Assembly: GCA_005776475.1 (NCBI GenBank)
Contig: SXPB01000169.1
Span: 1 to 46,267 of the forward strand
Length of the DNA stretch: 46,267 nt
Reading direction: 5' to 3'
Origin: Planctomycetia bacterium
GTDB taxonomy: Bacteria; Planctomycetota; UBA1135; UBA2386
Below are positions 24,731-33,655 of this stretch, one piece after another. The translations under genes were made by a program, and so were the position numbers. Under the pieces are notes generated by a model. The model saw only the letters and a program-made list of their open reading frames with translations. It had not been told where the DNA came from and did not search any database. The first letter of the stretch is position 1; every line of letters begins with the position of its first letter.

Positions 24731-27268
24731 TCAGAACGTGCCGAACGTCAGCGTCAGCCGGTTCGAGCTGGTCAGCGCCGCAAGCGCCCCGCCGGCCCCG
24801 AACTCCAGCCCCATGGCCTGCTGGTGCAGCATCGCACCGACCAGCGCCAGCGCATTCGGAATCGGCACCGCCAGCGTCGCCGTTCCAGCGACCGGCACCT
24901 GCACGGAGACCAGGTCCGGCGTCGTCCACAGCGTGCATCCCGGCCCACCGACCGGCAGCACCGCCGACAGCGGTACGAAGGCGGGGCCGAGCCCGAGCAC
25001 ACCGAGCGCGAGCCCGTTCGCCGGCAGGCCCGAAGCGACCGCGTGGAAGGTGCCGCCGAGCCACGGCAGATCGTTCGCGGCGAGCAGGTTCGCACCGCCG
25101 CTGCCGACGCAACCCTGCCCGAACGGCACCGCACTCGCGGGGCACGACGGCACGAGCCGCGTGAAGTTCACCGCCACCTGGCTGCCAGCGCGCTCGAACA
25201 AACCACCCACCAACAACTCGCCGCGTCGCGACCAGTGCAGCGAGTACACGGTGCCCGGCGTGCCATCGCCTTGCACGACGCCGCTGCCGAACGCACTCCA
25301 CGCGGCACCGTTCCATCGCGCCACGCTCGCCGCCGGCACGCCACCGATTGCTGCGAACTGGCCGCCGACCACGACGTCGCCGCCGTGCAAGGTCACTGCC
25401 GTGAACAGATGGCCACTGCTCGGCGCCGGCAGCGCTTGCCACACGCTGCCGTTCCACTGCGCGATCATCGGCACGCCGCTGGCGTCGCCGACGACGACCA
25501 ACGACCCGTCGGGCCGCACACAGATGCCGCGCACGAGGATCGCGTTCGCAGACACCACGCTGCCAAGGCCCGCGCCGAGTTGCGTCCACTGGCCACCACT
25601 CCATCGCATCACGCCAAGCGACGTGCCGGGCGCGCCTTGCAGGTAGCCGCCGGCGATGACATCCCCGTTCGGCAACTGCGCGAGCGTGTAGACAGTGCCC
25701 GAAGCTCCGGTGCCCGAGCCCATCAACTGGGTCCACGCCGCGCCGGCCCATCGCGAAACACCCGCGCTGCCGGCGAACAAATCGCCGCCGGGGCGCACCA
25801 GCAGCGACGTGACGGTGCCCATGCCATGCCCGCTGGCGCTGATCCGCGACCACGCCGCTCCATCCCATCGCGCGATGTTGTCGACCGAGACCGCACCTGC
25901 ATAGTCGAACGCGCCAGCGACGATCGTGGAGCCATCGGCAGCATGGGCGAACGCCAAGGCCGCCGTCGGTGGGTTCAACCAACTGACGGTGGTCCCGAGC
26001 CCCGTGCCAAGCGGCTCCCACTGCGAGCCGTTCTGGCGCCCGAGACCCACGCACGTCGCCCATCCGATGTTGGTGAACGCACCACCGAGCAACGTGTCGC
26101 CGTTCGGCAGTTCGCCAACCGCGACGACCGACGTGCCCACGCCTTCGCCGAGCGGCCCGATGCCCGCGCCCAGTTCGACGACACCCGCACAGTCGATGCC
26201 GCCGAAACGCTGGAAGTCGCCAACGAGGCCCAGCGAGCCATCCGGCGCCGTCGCGAAGTCATAGCGGCCGGTGCCCGGTTCGACGCCGCCAGAAATGTAC
26301 GCCGACCAACCGAACATGGGGTCCCACGTGGCGAAGTTCGACACCTGGCTGTTCAGCCGGAAGCTGCCGACGGCGACGAGCACTGGACTCGAGAACCAAG
26401 CCATCGTCGTGAGTCCGGTGACCTGCGTCGGGCCCCAAAGTGCAGAATAGAGGCCGGGGACGGGACTCCAGGTGATGCCATCCCACATCGACGGCAACTG
26501 CAGCAAGCCCGCTGCGAACACCTGTCCGCTCGGCATCTGCGTGATCGTGGTGACGTCCGCGGCAAGCCCTTGGCCGAGCGCCGCCCACGTGCTGCCGCTG
26601 AGGCGCGCGATGTGGTTCGCGGCGATGCCGCCGGCACTGGTGAAGCGGCCACCGACGTAGATGTCGCCGCTCACGGCGGCAAACAGGACTTCGACGCGAG
26701 GCGCCACCCCGCCAAGGCCCGCCCCCACCGGTGACCACGCCGTGCCGTTCCATTGCGCGATGCCGACCGCCGCGGTGCCACCGTGCGCGGCGAACGCACC
26801 GCCGGCGAGCACGTCGCCGTTGCTGCGCACGGTGAGTGCCAGCACTTCGCCGTCGAAGGTGCCACCCAGTTGCGTCCACGCGGTGCCGTTCCAACGAGCG
26901 ACCACGTGCACGCTTCCCGTCGGGGTCGTGCGCGCGCCCGCAACGACGAGACGGTTCTGGCCATCGACGGCGAGGTCGTGCACGCGATCGACCATGCCCG
27001 ACGGCATCGCACTCCATTGCCCGGTGCTGCGTTCGCGTTGGGCGAGGCCCGCAGCGACCACCGTTCCCGCCAGCGTGAACTCACCGCCAAACACGAACCG
27101 CAGCGACTGCGGACCGTTGCCGTCGGGATCCCAGTAGGTGACCGCGCGCACGCGGCCGTTGGCGCCGATGCTGCCAAAGCCAGGCTGCCAGACCGGCTGG
27201 CATTGGCCGACGAGGGCGCCGGCCAGCGCAAACAGACAGACCGAGACGAGCGTGGCGGAGTTCGGCAT
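24731..27268 (-). CDS. Exported beta-propeller-type repeat protein with C-terminal module
   Basis: An 845-residue exported protein. The leader is MPNSATLVSVCLFALAGALV, from the ATG at 27268. About 13 repeats of roughly 45-55 residues follow, each built on an (A/V)-x-W-(N/D/S)-G-x-x-W-x-x-(L/V)-G-x-G core and a G-D-(V/L)-x-x-G-G-x-F strand; examples are IAQWNGTAWSPVGAGLGG and VARWNGAAWSAFGSG. This is a WD/Kelch-like beta-propeller pattern, enough strands for about two propellers. No catalytic residues are seen; carbohydrate or protein binding is a common role. The final 135 residues (from ASAVPFGQGCVGSGGANLL on) are a separate module ending LTSSNRLTLTFGTF, akin to the tail of the protease at 28953. 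Confidence 0.82.
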   Translation of the reverse strand: MPNSATLVSVCLFALAGALVGQCQPVWQPGFGSIGANGRVRAVTYWDPDGNGPQSLRFVFGGEFTLAGTVVAAGLAQRERSTGQWSAMPSGMVDRVHDLAVDGQNRLVVAGARTTPTGSVHVVARWNGTAWTQLGGTFDGEVLALTVRSNGDVLAGGAFAAHGGTAAVGIAQWNGTAWSPVGAGLGGVAPRVEVLFAAVSGDIYVGGRFTSAGGIAANHIARLSGSTWAALGQGLAADVTTITQMPSGQVFAAGLLQLPSMWDGITWSPVPGLYSALWGPTQVTGLTTMAWFSSPVLVAVGSFRLNSQVSNFATWDPMFGWSAYISGGVEPGTGRYDFATAPDGSLGLVGDFQRFGGIDCAGVVELGAGIGPLGEGVGTSVVAVGELPNGDTLLGGAFTNIGWATCVGLGRQNGSQWEPLGTGLGTTVSWLNPPTAALAFAHAADGSTIVAGAFDYAGAVSVDNIARWDGAAWSRISASGHGMGTVTSLLVRPGGDLFAGSAGVSRWAGAAWTQLMGSGTGASGTVYTLAQLPNGDVIAGGYLQGAPGTSLGVMRWSGGQWTQLGAGLGSVVSANAILVRGICVRPDGSLVVVGDASGVPMIAQWNGSVWQALPAPSSGHLFTAVTLHGGDVVVGGQFAAIGGVPAASVARWNGAAWSAFGSGVVQGDGTPGTVYSLHWSRRGELLVGGLFERAGSQVAVNFTRLVPSCPASAVPFGQGCVGSGGANLLAANDLPWLGGTFHAVASGLPANGLALGVLGLGPAFVPLSAVLPVGGPGCTLWTTPDLVSVQVPVAGTATLAVPIPNALALVGAMLHQQAMGLEFGAGGALAALTSSNRLTLTFGTF

Positions 27269-27385
27269 AGGCGAAGCGAGCGACGGAAGGTTGCCAGAAA
27301 GCAACCCGCGTGCCCACCCTCGCCCAGGCCTCCAGGGCCGGTTCAACGCCATCGCCGAGCCTTCCCTGTTACCGGCGCGAAACCG

Positions 27386-28804
27386 TTAGGCGCCGCGCCG
27401 CCCCTTGCCAACGCGCTTCTTGCGCACCGCCAGGTCCGGCGAACGATCGCCCGGCACGTGGTATTGGCGCAGGATGCGCGGCATCGCCGCCTTCGCCGTC
27501 GCGCTGTCGAGCAGCACCGTCGAACCGCTGCTGAGTTTCAGCACCACTTCGCCCTTCGCCGCGTCCATGCACTGCACGAAGTCGCGCATGTCGACCGGGC
27601 GCTTGCCGTTCACCTGCGCCACCACGTCGTTGGCGAACGGCTCGTAGCCGACGTTCACCGCATCGGCGAGCACATGCGACAGCACCACGACCTCCTGCTG
27701 CTCGGGCTTGCGCAGCCCGGAGTAGTAGAGATGCAGCAGTTCCTTCGGCGCCTTGTCCCACCAGTGCTCGCCCCAGATGCGCAAGAACTCGGCGGTCAGC
27801 CGTTGGAACACGAGCCCGCCGTACAGGAACCACATCGGCCGGCGATCGAACTCGATGCGCGGCACCAGCCACGCCATCGGCTGCATCACCATGCGCAAGC
27901 GCACGACCTTGCCGGCGCGCAGCACCACCGCCGCGACCACATCCCCGCAATGATGGTCGCCGATCACCGCATCGAACTGGCAGCGATAGCGGCCGCGATA
28001 GCGCACGGTGCCGTTGTCGGCGATGCGCAGCCCATCGAGCGCCATCAACACATCGCCGACCTGGAAGTGCCCCCACGCCGAACTGCCGAACTGCACCGCG
28101 GTGATCAGCACGCCCGAATGTGCAGGCTGCATGCCGAGGTAGGCGCGCAGGGCCGGATTCTCGAGCGGCTGCGTCGAGATGCCGATGCCGGGCACCTGCG
28201 GGTCCTTGCTTTTCTGCACGCCGGCGAGGAAGCGTTCGATGATCGGCGCCGGCACCATCTCGCCGATGTTTTCGGCATCGGGCAGCGCCTGGAACGCGAT
28301 GCCGACCACCTTGCCGCGCGCGAACACCGGACCGCCGCTGTTGCCTTCGTTGATCGCCGCGTCGACGGTGACCGCGAGCAGGTGGCGCTGGCTGTGTTCG
28401 TAACGCTGCACTTCGATGCGCGACACGACGCCTTCGGTGATCGACACTTCTTCGCCGCCGATCGGGTAGCCGACCACCTGCACCGCTTCGCGCAACCGCG
28501 GCAGTTCGCCGATCTGCGCCGGCTTGATGCCCCGCGTGAACGTCGTGTCGTCGAGTTCGAGCAGCGCCAGGTCGCAGTCGTGGCTGATCGCCAGCACCTT
28601 CGCCGGCACCTTGGCAACGTCGTCTTGCTTCTGCACCTGCACGAAGGTCGAGTTGGCGACGACGTGGGCGCCGGTCAGGATGCGGTTCCTGGCGACGATC
28701 ACGCCCGAACCGGTGCTGCCGCGCGGCGCCACGCTCTGCCACGGGCATTCGTAGTCGGGATCCTGGTAGGTGCTGTAGACGCGGACGACTTGCGGGTGGG
28801 TCAT
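27386..28804 (-). CDS. Deg9-like S1C serine protease with two PDZ-type domains
   Basis: A 472-residue Deg/HtrA-family protease. The catalytic triad is His47 (LTGAHVVA), Asp78 (HDCDLALLEL) and Ser156 (INEGNSGGPVF). Family segments VVGYPIGGEEVSITEGVVSR and DAENIGEMVPAPIIE and the following two PDZ-like regions (about 225-330 and 370-460) resemble plant-type Deg9 rather than bacterial DegP. The start MTHPQVVRVYSTYQ has no signal peptide or membrane helix, so the enzyme looks cytoplasmic, unlike most HtrA proteases. Function: ATP-independent proteolysis of damaged or specific proteins, inferred from family. It is divergent from the exported protease at 28953. Confidence 0.9.
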   Translation of the reverse strand: MTHPQVVRVYSTYQDPDYECPWQSVAPRGSTGSGVIVARNRILTGAHVVANSTFVQVQKQDDVAKVPAKVLAISHDCDLALLELDDTTFTRGIKPAQIGELPRLREAVQVVGYPIGGEEVSITEGVVSRIEVQRYEHSQRHLLAVTVDAAINEGNSGGPVFARGKVVGIAFQALPDAENIGEMVPAPIIERFLAGVQKSKDPQVPGIGISTQPLENPALRAYLGMQPAHSGVLITAVQFGSSAWGHFQVGDVLMALDGLRIADNGTVRYRGRYRCQFDAVIGDHHCGDVVAAVVLRAGKVVRLRMVMQPMAWLVPRIEFDRRPMWFLYGGLVFQRLTAEFLRIWGEHWWDKAPKELLHLYYSGLRKPEQQEVVVLSHVLADAVNVGYEPFANDVVAQVNGKRPVDMRDFVQCMDAAKGEVVLKLSSGSTVLLDSATAKAAMPRILRQYHVPGDRSPDLAVRKKRVGKGRRGA

Positions 28805-28855
28805 TGCCTGGGGACCCGCCGGACCGGTGGGCCGCAACGGGGCGAGAACGGTAGC

Positions 28856-28931
28856 GACGGGGCGGCGACTGTCGATGCCGCCGGCAACGGAACCTCGGTA
28901 GAGTTCCCTACGTCCGAGCAGTCGCCCCGTC
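28856..28931 (+). promoter_or_regulatory. Structured leader, possible three-way-junction RNA
   Basis: GACGGGGC (28856-28863) and GACTG (28867-28871) pair with CAGTC (28919-28923) and GCCCCGTC (28924-28931), a 13-bp closing stem with a 3-base bulge. Inside are hairpin TGCC-GCC-GGCA (28876-28886) and hairpin CTCGGTAG/CTA-CGT-CCGAG (28894-28918), which stacks directly on the closing stem. It ends 21 bases before the protease ATG. It could act in the plus-strand leader or, less likely, in the divergent minus-strand leader. No known riboswitch consensus was recognised. Confidence 0.4.
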
Positions 28932-28952
28932 CGGACTCGCCCTCTCCCCCCC

Positions 28953-31349
28953 ATGCAACGACTCTCGCTCGCCGCCCTCGCGGCAGTTTCGCTCGTCTCC
29001 CTCCTATCGGCCCAGGGCATCGATCCCGTCGGCCGCATCCACAAGTCGGCGAAGCCGCTGCGCGAAGTCGCCGTACTGCAGGTGCCGCCGCTGGACCGGG
29101 CCGCGATTTCGCTCGAAGACGGCCATCGGCGTGCCAACGGCCAACCGGCCCGCTACGCGATTCCGCACGTGGTCGCCGCGAACCCGGCCACGCATGGAAC
29201 CTGGGAAGTGCTCGACCCGACCTGGTCGCTGTGGCGCTTGCGCATCCTGGCGCCGAACAGCAGCCACGTGAACCTCGGTTGCCAGCGCTTCTTCCTGCCG
29301 GCGAACGGCCGGATGATGGTGTACAGCTCGGACTACTCGGACATCGTGCGCCCGTTTGACGCGGCGGACCACTCGCCCACCGGCGAACTGTGGTTTCCGG
29401 TCACCGGCACGCAGGAAATCGTCGCCGAGATCTACGTGCCGACGGCGGTGAAGCCGGCGGTGCTGTTCGACCTCGTGCACGTGGGTGCGGGCTACCGCTT
29501 CTTCGGCGCCGGGCCGGACGCGGTGCCGAGCGGCATCGACGGCAGCGGCTCGTGCAACGTCGACGTCGTGTGCCCGCAAGGTGCGGCGTGGCCAAATGAG
29601 ATTCCGGCGATCGCGGCGATCTCCAGCGGCGGCTCGATCTTCTGCACCGGTTCGATGATCAACAACACGGCGCTCGACGGGAAGAACTACTTCCTGACCG
29701 CCTTCCACTGCGGCGTGACTTCGGGCGTGGCGCCGTCGCTCGTCTGCTACTGGAACTACCGCAACACCACGTGCGGCGGCACCGGCGCCAACCTGAGCCA
29801 GTTCACCACCGGCTCGACGTTCCGTGCTGGTTGGAGCACGTCGGACTTCACGCTGGTCGAACTGAACAGCACGCCGAACGTGGCCTGGGGCGTCACGCGC
29901 GCCGGCTGGAACCGCACGACGGGCAACACGCCGTCGACGTCGGCGGTAGCGATCCACCACCCGAGCGGTGACGCCAAGAAGATCTCGTTCGAGAACCAGG
30001 CGACCAGCGTGACCAGCTACAGCGGCACCGCGGTGCCGGGCAACGGCACCCACGTGCGCGTCACCGACTGGGACGACGGCACGACGGAGCCCGGCTCGTC
30101 GGGTTCGCCGCTGTTCGACCAGAACCACCGCATCATCGGCCAGCTGCACGGCGGCGGCGCTGCCTGCGGCAACAACCTGTCGGACTGGTACGGCGCCATC
30201 GCCAGTTCGTGGGCCGGCGGCGGCACCAACGCGACGCGCCTGTCGAACTGGCTCGATCCAGTGAACAGCGGCGTGCTCGTGCTCAACACCCTCGGCGGCG
30301 GCGGCGGCGGCACGGTTGCCGCGGCGACCCCGTACGGCACCGGCTGCTACACGTCGTACGGCGCCTATGCGCAGACGTTCGGCGCTGCGAGCCCGTTCGA
30401 TCTGTCGGGCAACGCCACGACGGCAGTGGTCGTCAACCACGCGCCGATCGCGAACGGCTACACGGTGCAATCGGGTGCCAACGCCTGGTTCACGCCGGTG
30501 GCGGCCAACCTCGCCCTCGGCGACGACGCGCTGAGCGCCGCGATCACGCTGCCGTTCACGTTCACGTATCCGGGCGGTTCGACGACGCAGATCCGCATCT
30601 GCAGCAACGGCTTCGTCTGGCTCAACGGCACTTCGACCGCGACCGAGTACCAGCCGACGGTGACGTCGTTGGCGGCGGGTCCCGCGCGCCTCGCGCCGCT
30701 GTGGATGGACCTCAACCCGTTGGCCGGCGGCACCGTGCACTACGACATCGAACCCGGCAACGCGGCGGTCTGCGTGACGTGGAACGCGGTGTTCCTCTAC
30801 AACACGACGGTCGCCAACAGCTGCCAGCTCCGGCTGCGCAACACCGGCGCGGTCGAGTTCCGCTACCGCACCGTCGGCAGCACCACCGCGACGAACGTGG
30901 TCGGCCGCAGCCGCGGCGTCAGCGCGGTGCCACCGAACACCGACATCTCGGCGGCGATGCCGTTCCCGATCACCGTCGATGCGGCGGGGCTCACGTTCAC
31001 CGCAGTCAACCGGCCGATCCTCGGCACCACGCAGACGATCAACCTGACCAACGTGCCGAATCCCGCGAGCAGCATCGGCCTCGTCGCGATCGGCTTCACG
31101 CAGACCAACCCCGGCATCGACCTCGTCGTGATCGGGGCGCCCGGCTGCTTCCTCTACAACCCGGCGACGGTGTTGCAGACGCTGTTCCCGCTGGTGGCGA
31201 CCACGCCGTGGAGCCTGGCGATCCCGAACACGCCGGCGCTGTCCAACTCGCACGTCTACGTGCAGGGTGCGGCGCTGGTGCCGCCGGGCTCGAACGCGTT
31301 CGGGCTGCTGACCAGCAACGGCATCGACCTGTTGCTCGGCACGCTGTAG
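28953..31349 (+). CDS. Exported trypsin-like (lysyl-endopeptidase-like) serine protease with C-terminal modules
   Basis: A 798-residue protein with a signal peptide (1-20, cleavage after LLSAQ). A propeptide-like region runs to about 200. The S1 protease domain (200-440) shows His252 (FLTAFHCG), Asp298 (STSDFTLVEL) and Ser383 (GSSGSPLFD) with several flanking cysteines, as in Achromobacter lysyl endopeptidase relatives. After a Gly-rich linker a beta domain covers about 460-690, with segments ICSNGFVWLNG and LAPLWMDLNPLAGG typical of surface proteins in this lineage. A final module of roughly 100 residues ends SNGIDLLLGTL. It is predicted to degrade extracellular protein; specificity for lysine is not established. 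Confidence 0.87.
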   Translation: MQRLSLAALAAVSLVSLLSAQGIDPVGRIHKSAKPLREVAVLQVPPLDRAAISLEDGHRRANGQPARYAIPHVVAANPATHGTWEVLDPTWSLWRLRILAPNSSHVNLGCQRFFLPANGRMMVYSSDYSDIVRPFDAADHSPTGELWFPVTGTQEIVAEIYVPTAVKPAVLFDLVHVGAGYRFFGAGPDAVPSGIDGSGSCNVDVVCPQGAAWPNEIPAIAAISSGGSIFCTGSMINNTALDGKNYFLTAFHCGVTSGVAPSLVCYWNYRNTTCGGTGANLSQFTTGSTFRAGWSTSDFTLVELNSTPNVAWGVTRAGWNRTTGNTPSTSAVAIHHPSGDAKKISFENQATSVTSYSGTAVPGNGTHVRVTDWDDGTTEPGSSGSPLFDQNHRIIGQLHGGGAACGNNLSDWYGAIASSWAGGGTNATRLSNWLDPVNSGVLVLNTLGGGGGGTVAAATPYGTGCYTSYGAYAQTFGAASPFDLSGNATTAVVVNHAPIANGYTVQSGANAWFTPVAANLALGDDALSAAITLPFTFTYPGGSTTQIRICSNGFVWLNGTSTATEYQPTVTSLAAGPARLAPLWMDLNPLAGGTVHYDIEPGNAAVCVTWNAVFLYNTTVANSCQLRLRNTGAVEFRYRTVGSTTATNVVGRSRGVSAVPPNTDISAAMPFPITVDAAGLTFTAVNRPILGTTQTINLTNVPNPASSIGLVAIGFTQTNPGIDLVVIGAPGCFLYNPATVLQTLFPLVATTPWSLAIPNTPALSNSHVYVQGAALVPPGSNAFGLLTSNGIDLLLGTL

Positions 31350-31360
31350 GCCGCGCCGCG

Positions 31361-31388
31361 ACTACGGAAACAGCACTACAGAAACAGC
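31361..31388. repeat. Short tandem direct repeat between convergent genes
   Basis: Two adjacent 14-bp units, ACTACGGAAACAGC and ACTACAGAAACAGC, differ by one base. A third degenerate copy (ACTACAGGAACCAG) forms the 3' end of the convergent radical SAM gene, and each is preceded by a TAGGCCG-like segment, suggesting local duplication of a gene end. Confidence 0.6.
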
Positions 31389-31409
31389 ACGGTAGGCCGG
31401 AGCGCGCGA

Positions 31410-32753
31410 CTACAGGAACCAGTCGCGCTGCTCGCGGCCCGGCGCTTCGGTCGGCAGGTCCTTGCCGGCGTTGACCATCTCTTCGAGCCACCAGTTGGTG
31501 CTGTTGTAGAGGCAGGTCACTTCGCGGCATTCGTGGCTCGCATCGAAGTCGCTGAGCAGGCGAGCCGTCTGGTGCTGCGCCCCGGGCGGCACCGCCCACA
31601 CGTCCTTGTCGCCGAGTTGCGCCTTCTGCACGCCGCGGTGCGCCGGGCAGTTGAACGTGCCGAGCGGCGTCACCACCTGGCGCAGCAGCTGCATGTGGCA
31701 GACCTTCGGCTGCTTCGTGTATTCGCGCCAGGTGCCCGACATCAGCACGCGCAGGTTGGTGCTGGCGAGCACGCGGAAGCCCGGCCGGACCGTGGCGCGG
31801 GCCTCTTCGAGGTTCTGCTGGATGCGGGCGATCACCGCCTGCAGTTCCGCTTCGGTCTTCGCCGGATCCATCACCTCGGCGCCGTCCGCCTGGCGTTCGA
31901 GGAACGGCTTGAACGAGATGTAGTCGAACATCGCGGCGCTGGCGCGCTGGGCGGCCATCACCATCTCGTGGATGTTCTCGATGATCTTCACCTCGCCGCG
32001 GCTGCCGCCCTTCCAGGTGATCACGAACGAGAACCCGAGCTGCAGCGCCGGGTTCGCCGCCTTGATCTTCGGGATCCACGAGCAGATCTCGTCGAGGTTG
32101 GTGTGCGGGCTCGACGGATGGTGCATGCGCCGGAACACCTCGTTGCTGCCCGAGTCGAGCGACAACCGCACCCAGTCGCCGTCGGTGAAGAACGGCGCTG
32201 CCTGCAACAGGCGATCGCCGCGGCTGCCGTTGCTGACCACCGCGACCGACAGCCCGAGGCCCTTCAGGAACTGCACGAAGGCGACGAAGCCGGGATACAG
32301 CGTCGGCTCACCACCGCCGATCAGGATCACGCTGCGCAGGCCGCGCTCGGCCATGCGCTGGATCGATGCGCGCAGATCCTCGTCCTCGTGCTTCTCCTTG
32401 CTGTTGAGGATGTCCCAGTCGATGCAGTGGTCGCACTTGTAGTTGCACGCCGTGGTGAGGTCCAAGTTGATGGACAACGGCGCCAGGTCGGGCATGTCCG
32501 GCGCGGGCTTGCCGGCGGCCGTGGCGGCACGCTGCGCGCGCTGCCACTTCACGTAGTCGACGACCTTGGGCCACAGGCTCGGCTGCTGCAGCTTCTGCGC
32601 GAAGTCGTGCACCTTCTCGATCGACTTCCCGTCGACCGGGCGCGGCTCAGCCGAGGGCTTGAAGGACTGCGGCGTAGAGCCGGAGACGGAGGGCGAGGTC
32701 GGCTGGGGCTTCGGTTCGTTCACGTGGGCCGTGCGAAAGGGATTGGCCGACAC
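31410..32753 (-). CDS. Radical SAM protein with C-terminal cysteine cluster
   Basis: A 447-residue radical S-adenosylmethionine enzyme. The CxxxCxxC motif is Cys103, Cys107, Cys110 (CNYKCDHC), followed by the SAM-binding ILIGGGEPTLYPGF. The C terminus has further cysteines (KVCHMQ, FNCPAHRG, SHECREVTCLYN) that suggest an auxiliary cluster of SPASM/twitch type. The substrate is not readable. The assigned GTG start at 32753 gives a Pro/Ser-rich, probably disordered 45-residue N terminus and a 107-bp overlap with the upstream oxidoreductase gene. GTG at 32723 or 32612 are alternatives; the latter removes the overlap. The shared direction and overlap indicate one transcription unit with the Gfo/Idh/MocA gene. 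Confidence 0.86.
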   Translation of the reverse strand: MSANPFRTAHVNEPKPQPTSPSVSGSTPQSFKPSAEPRPVDGKSIEKVHDFAQKLQQPSLWPKVVDYVKWQRAQRAATAAGKPAPDMPDLAPLSINLDLTTACNYKCDHCIDWDILNSKEKHEDEDLRASIQRMAERGLRSVILIGGGEPTLYPGFVAFVQFLKGLGLSVAVVSNGSRGDRLLQAAPFFTDGDWVRLSLDSGSNEVFRRMHHPSSPHTNLDEICSWIPKIKAANPALQLGFSFVITWKGGSRGEVKIIENIHEMVMAAQRASAAMFDYISFKPFLERQADGAEVMDPAKTEAELQAVIARIQQNLEEARATVRPGFRVLASTNLRVLMSGTWREYTKQPKVCHMQLLRQVVTPLGTFNCPAHRGVQKAQLGDKDVWAVPPGAQHQTARLLSDFDASHECREVTCLYNSTNWWLEEMVNAGKDLPTEAPGREQRDWFL

Positions 32754-33603
32754 GATACACGAGCTCGTGCAGCGGATCCCGCACCTTCATTTCGCGGCCG
32801 TCCGCCGCCACGAACGAGATGGCGTAGCCAGCACCGATGCGGCGGTCGATGCGGCGGCCGTTCACGGCGAGCCAGGCCGGGCGCGGCTGCGTCGGGCACT
32901 GCTGCAAATGCAGCGAAACGTCGATCGGACCGGCCGGTCCACCCACCGTGAACTCGACCAGGTTGCGTTCGGCTGTGGGGCTGGCATCACGCTGGACGAC
33001 GTCGCACACGTTCGCCTCGACGGTCGCGGCCGCCTGCAGCAGGCTCAGCAGGTGCGACAACGAATCCTCGACCATTGCGCGGCCCGGGAGCGAGGGCGAC
33101 AACCCCATCGCCACGCTGCGCACAGGTCCTGCCGCCAGTTCGGGATGCAGCGCGTGCAACGCCGGCAGGACCAACGGCCACTGGCAGTTCTCGAACAGCG
33201 GAATGCCGCGGCGGCCGAACTCGGCGATGCAGCGCAACCCGGCGTCGACCTGGGCAAGGCCCACGAGCGGCTTCTCGCATAGACATGGCACGCCGGCGCC
33301 GAGGGCCGCCTCCAGGCCGTCGAGGTGGACTTCGACGGGAGTAGCGACCACGAGAAGATCCACGGCCGCGGCGAGCTCGCGCGCCGATGCGAAGGGCGCC
33401 ACGGGCTGGCCAAGGCCGGCGCCGAGCTCGGCCGCCGCCCGCGCCGCCCCGGCGGAATCCCGACCACTGACGCCGACAATCCGCCAGCCGTCGGCCGCAA
33501 ATGCGCGCGCCAGGAACGGTCCGAGGCCCTGGCGGCTGCGCCCGGCGCCGACGATGCCCACCCTTCGGGCCTGCTGTCCATGCGGGTTGCCGGGCGTCGC
33601 CAT
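32647..33603 (-). CDS. Gfo/Idh/MocA-family oxidoreductase
   Basis: A 318-residue NAD(P)-dependent oxidoreductase. The Rossmann motif is VGIVGAGRSRQG (15-26) and the sugar-dehydrogenase motif CEKPLVG contains Lys111. The C-terminal alpha/beta domain ends in LRLYAAVLQALG as in the family. Typical substrates are sugars, inositols or their acids, sometimes within antibiotic or cell-envelope sugar pathways. The ATG at 33603 has an AGG-rich site about nine bases upstream. The 3' end overlaps the radical SAM gene by 107 bp, an unusually long overlap if the annotated start of that gene is right. Confidence 0.86.
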   Translation of the reverse strand: MATPGNPHGQQARRVGIVGAGRSRQGLGPFLARAFAADGWRIVGVSGRDSAGAARAAAELGAGLGQPVAPFASARELAAAVDLLVVATPVEVHLDGLEAALGAGVPCLCEKPLVGLAQVDAGLRCIAEFGRRGIPLFENCQWPLVLPALHALHPELAAGPVRSVAMGLSPSLPGRAMVEDSLSHLLSLLQAAATVEANVCDVVQRDASPTAERNLVEFTVGGPAGPIDVSLHLQQCPTQPRPAWLAVNGRRIDRRIGAGYAISFVAADGREMKVRDPLHELVYRVGQSLSHGPRERTEAPADLALRLRLYAAVLQALG

Positions 33604-33655
33604 GACAGGAACCTAACCAGGAATCCTGCAACTTTCCGCGCACCTCCGAACGAAC

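Noticed and set aside
27289..27306. Hairpin GGTTGC-CAGAAA-GCAACC between the Deg9-like and propeller genes
   Set aside because: Six base pairs without a T tract, about 80 bases from the preceding stop; too weak to call a terminator or operator.
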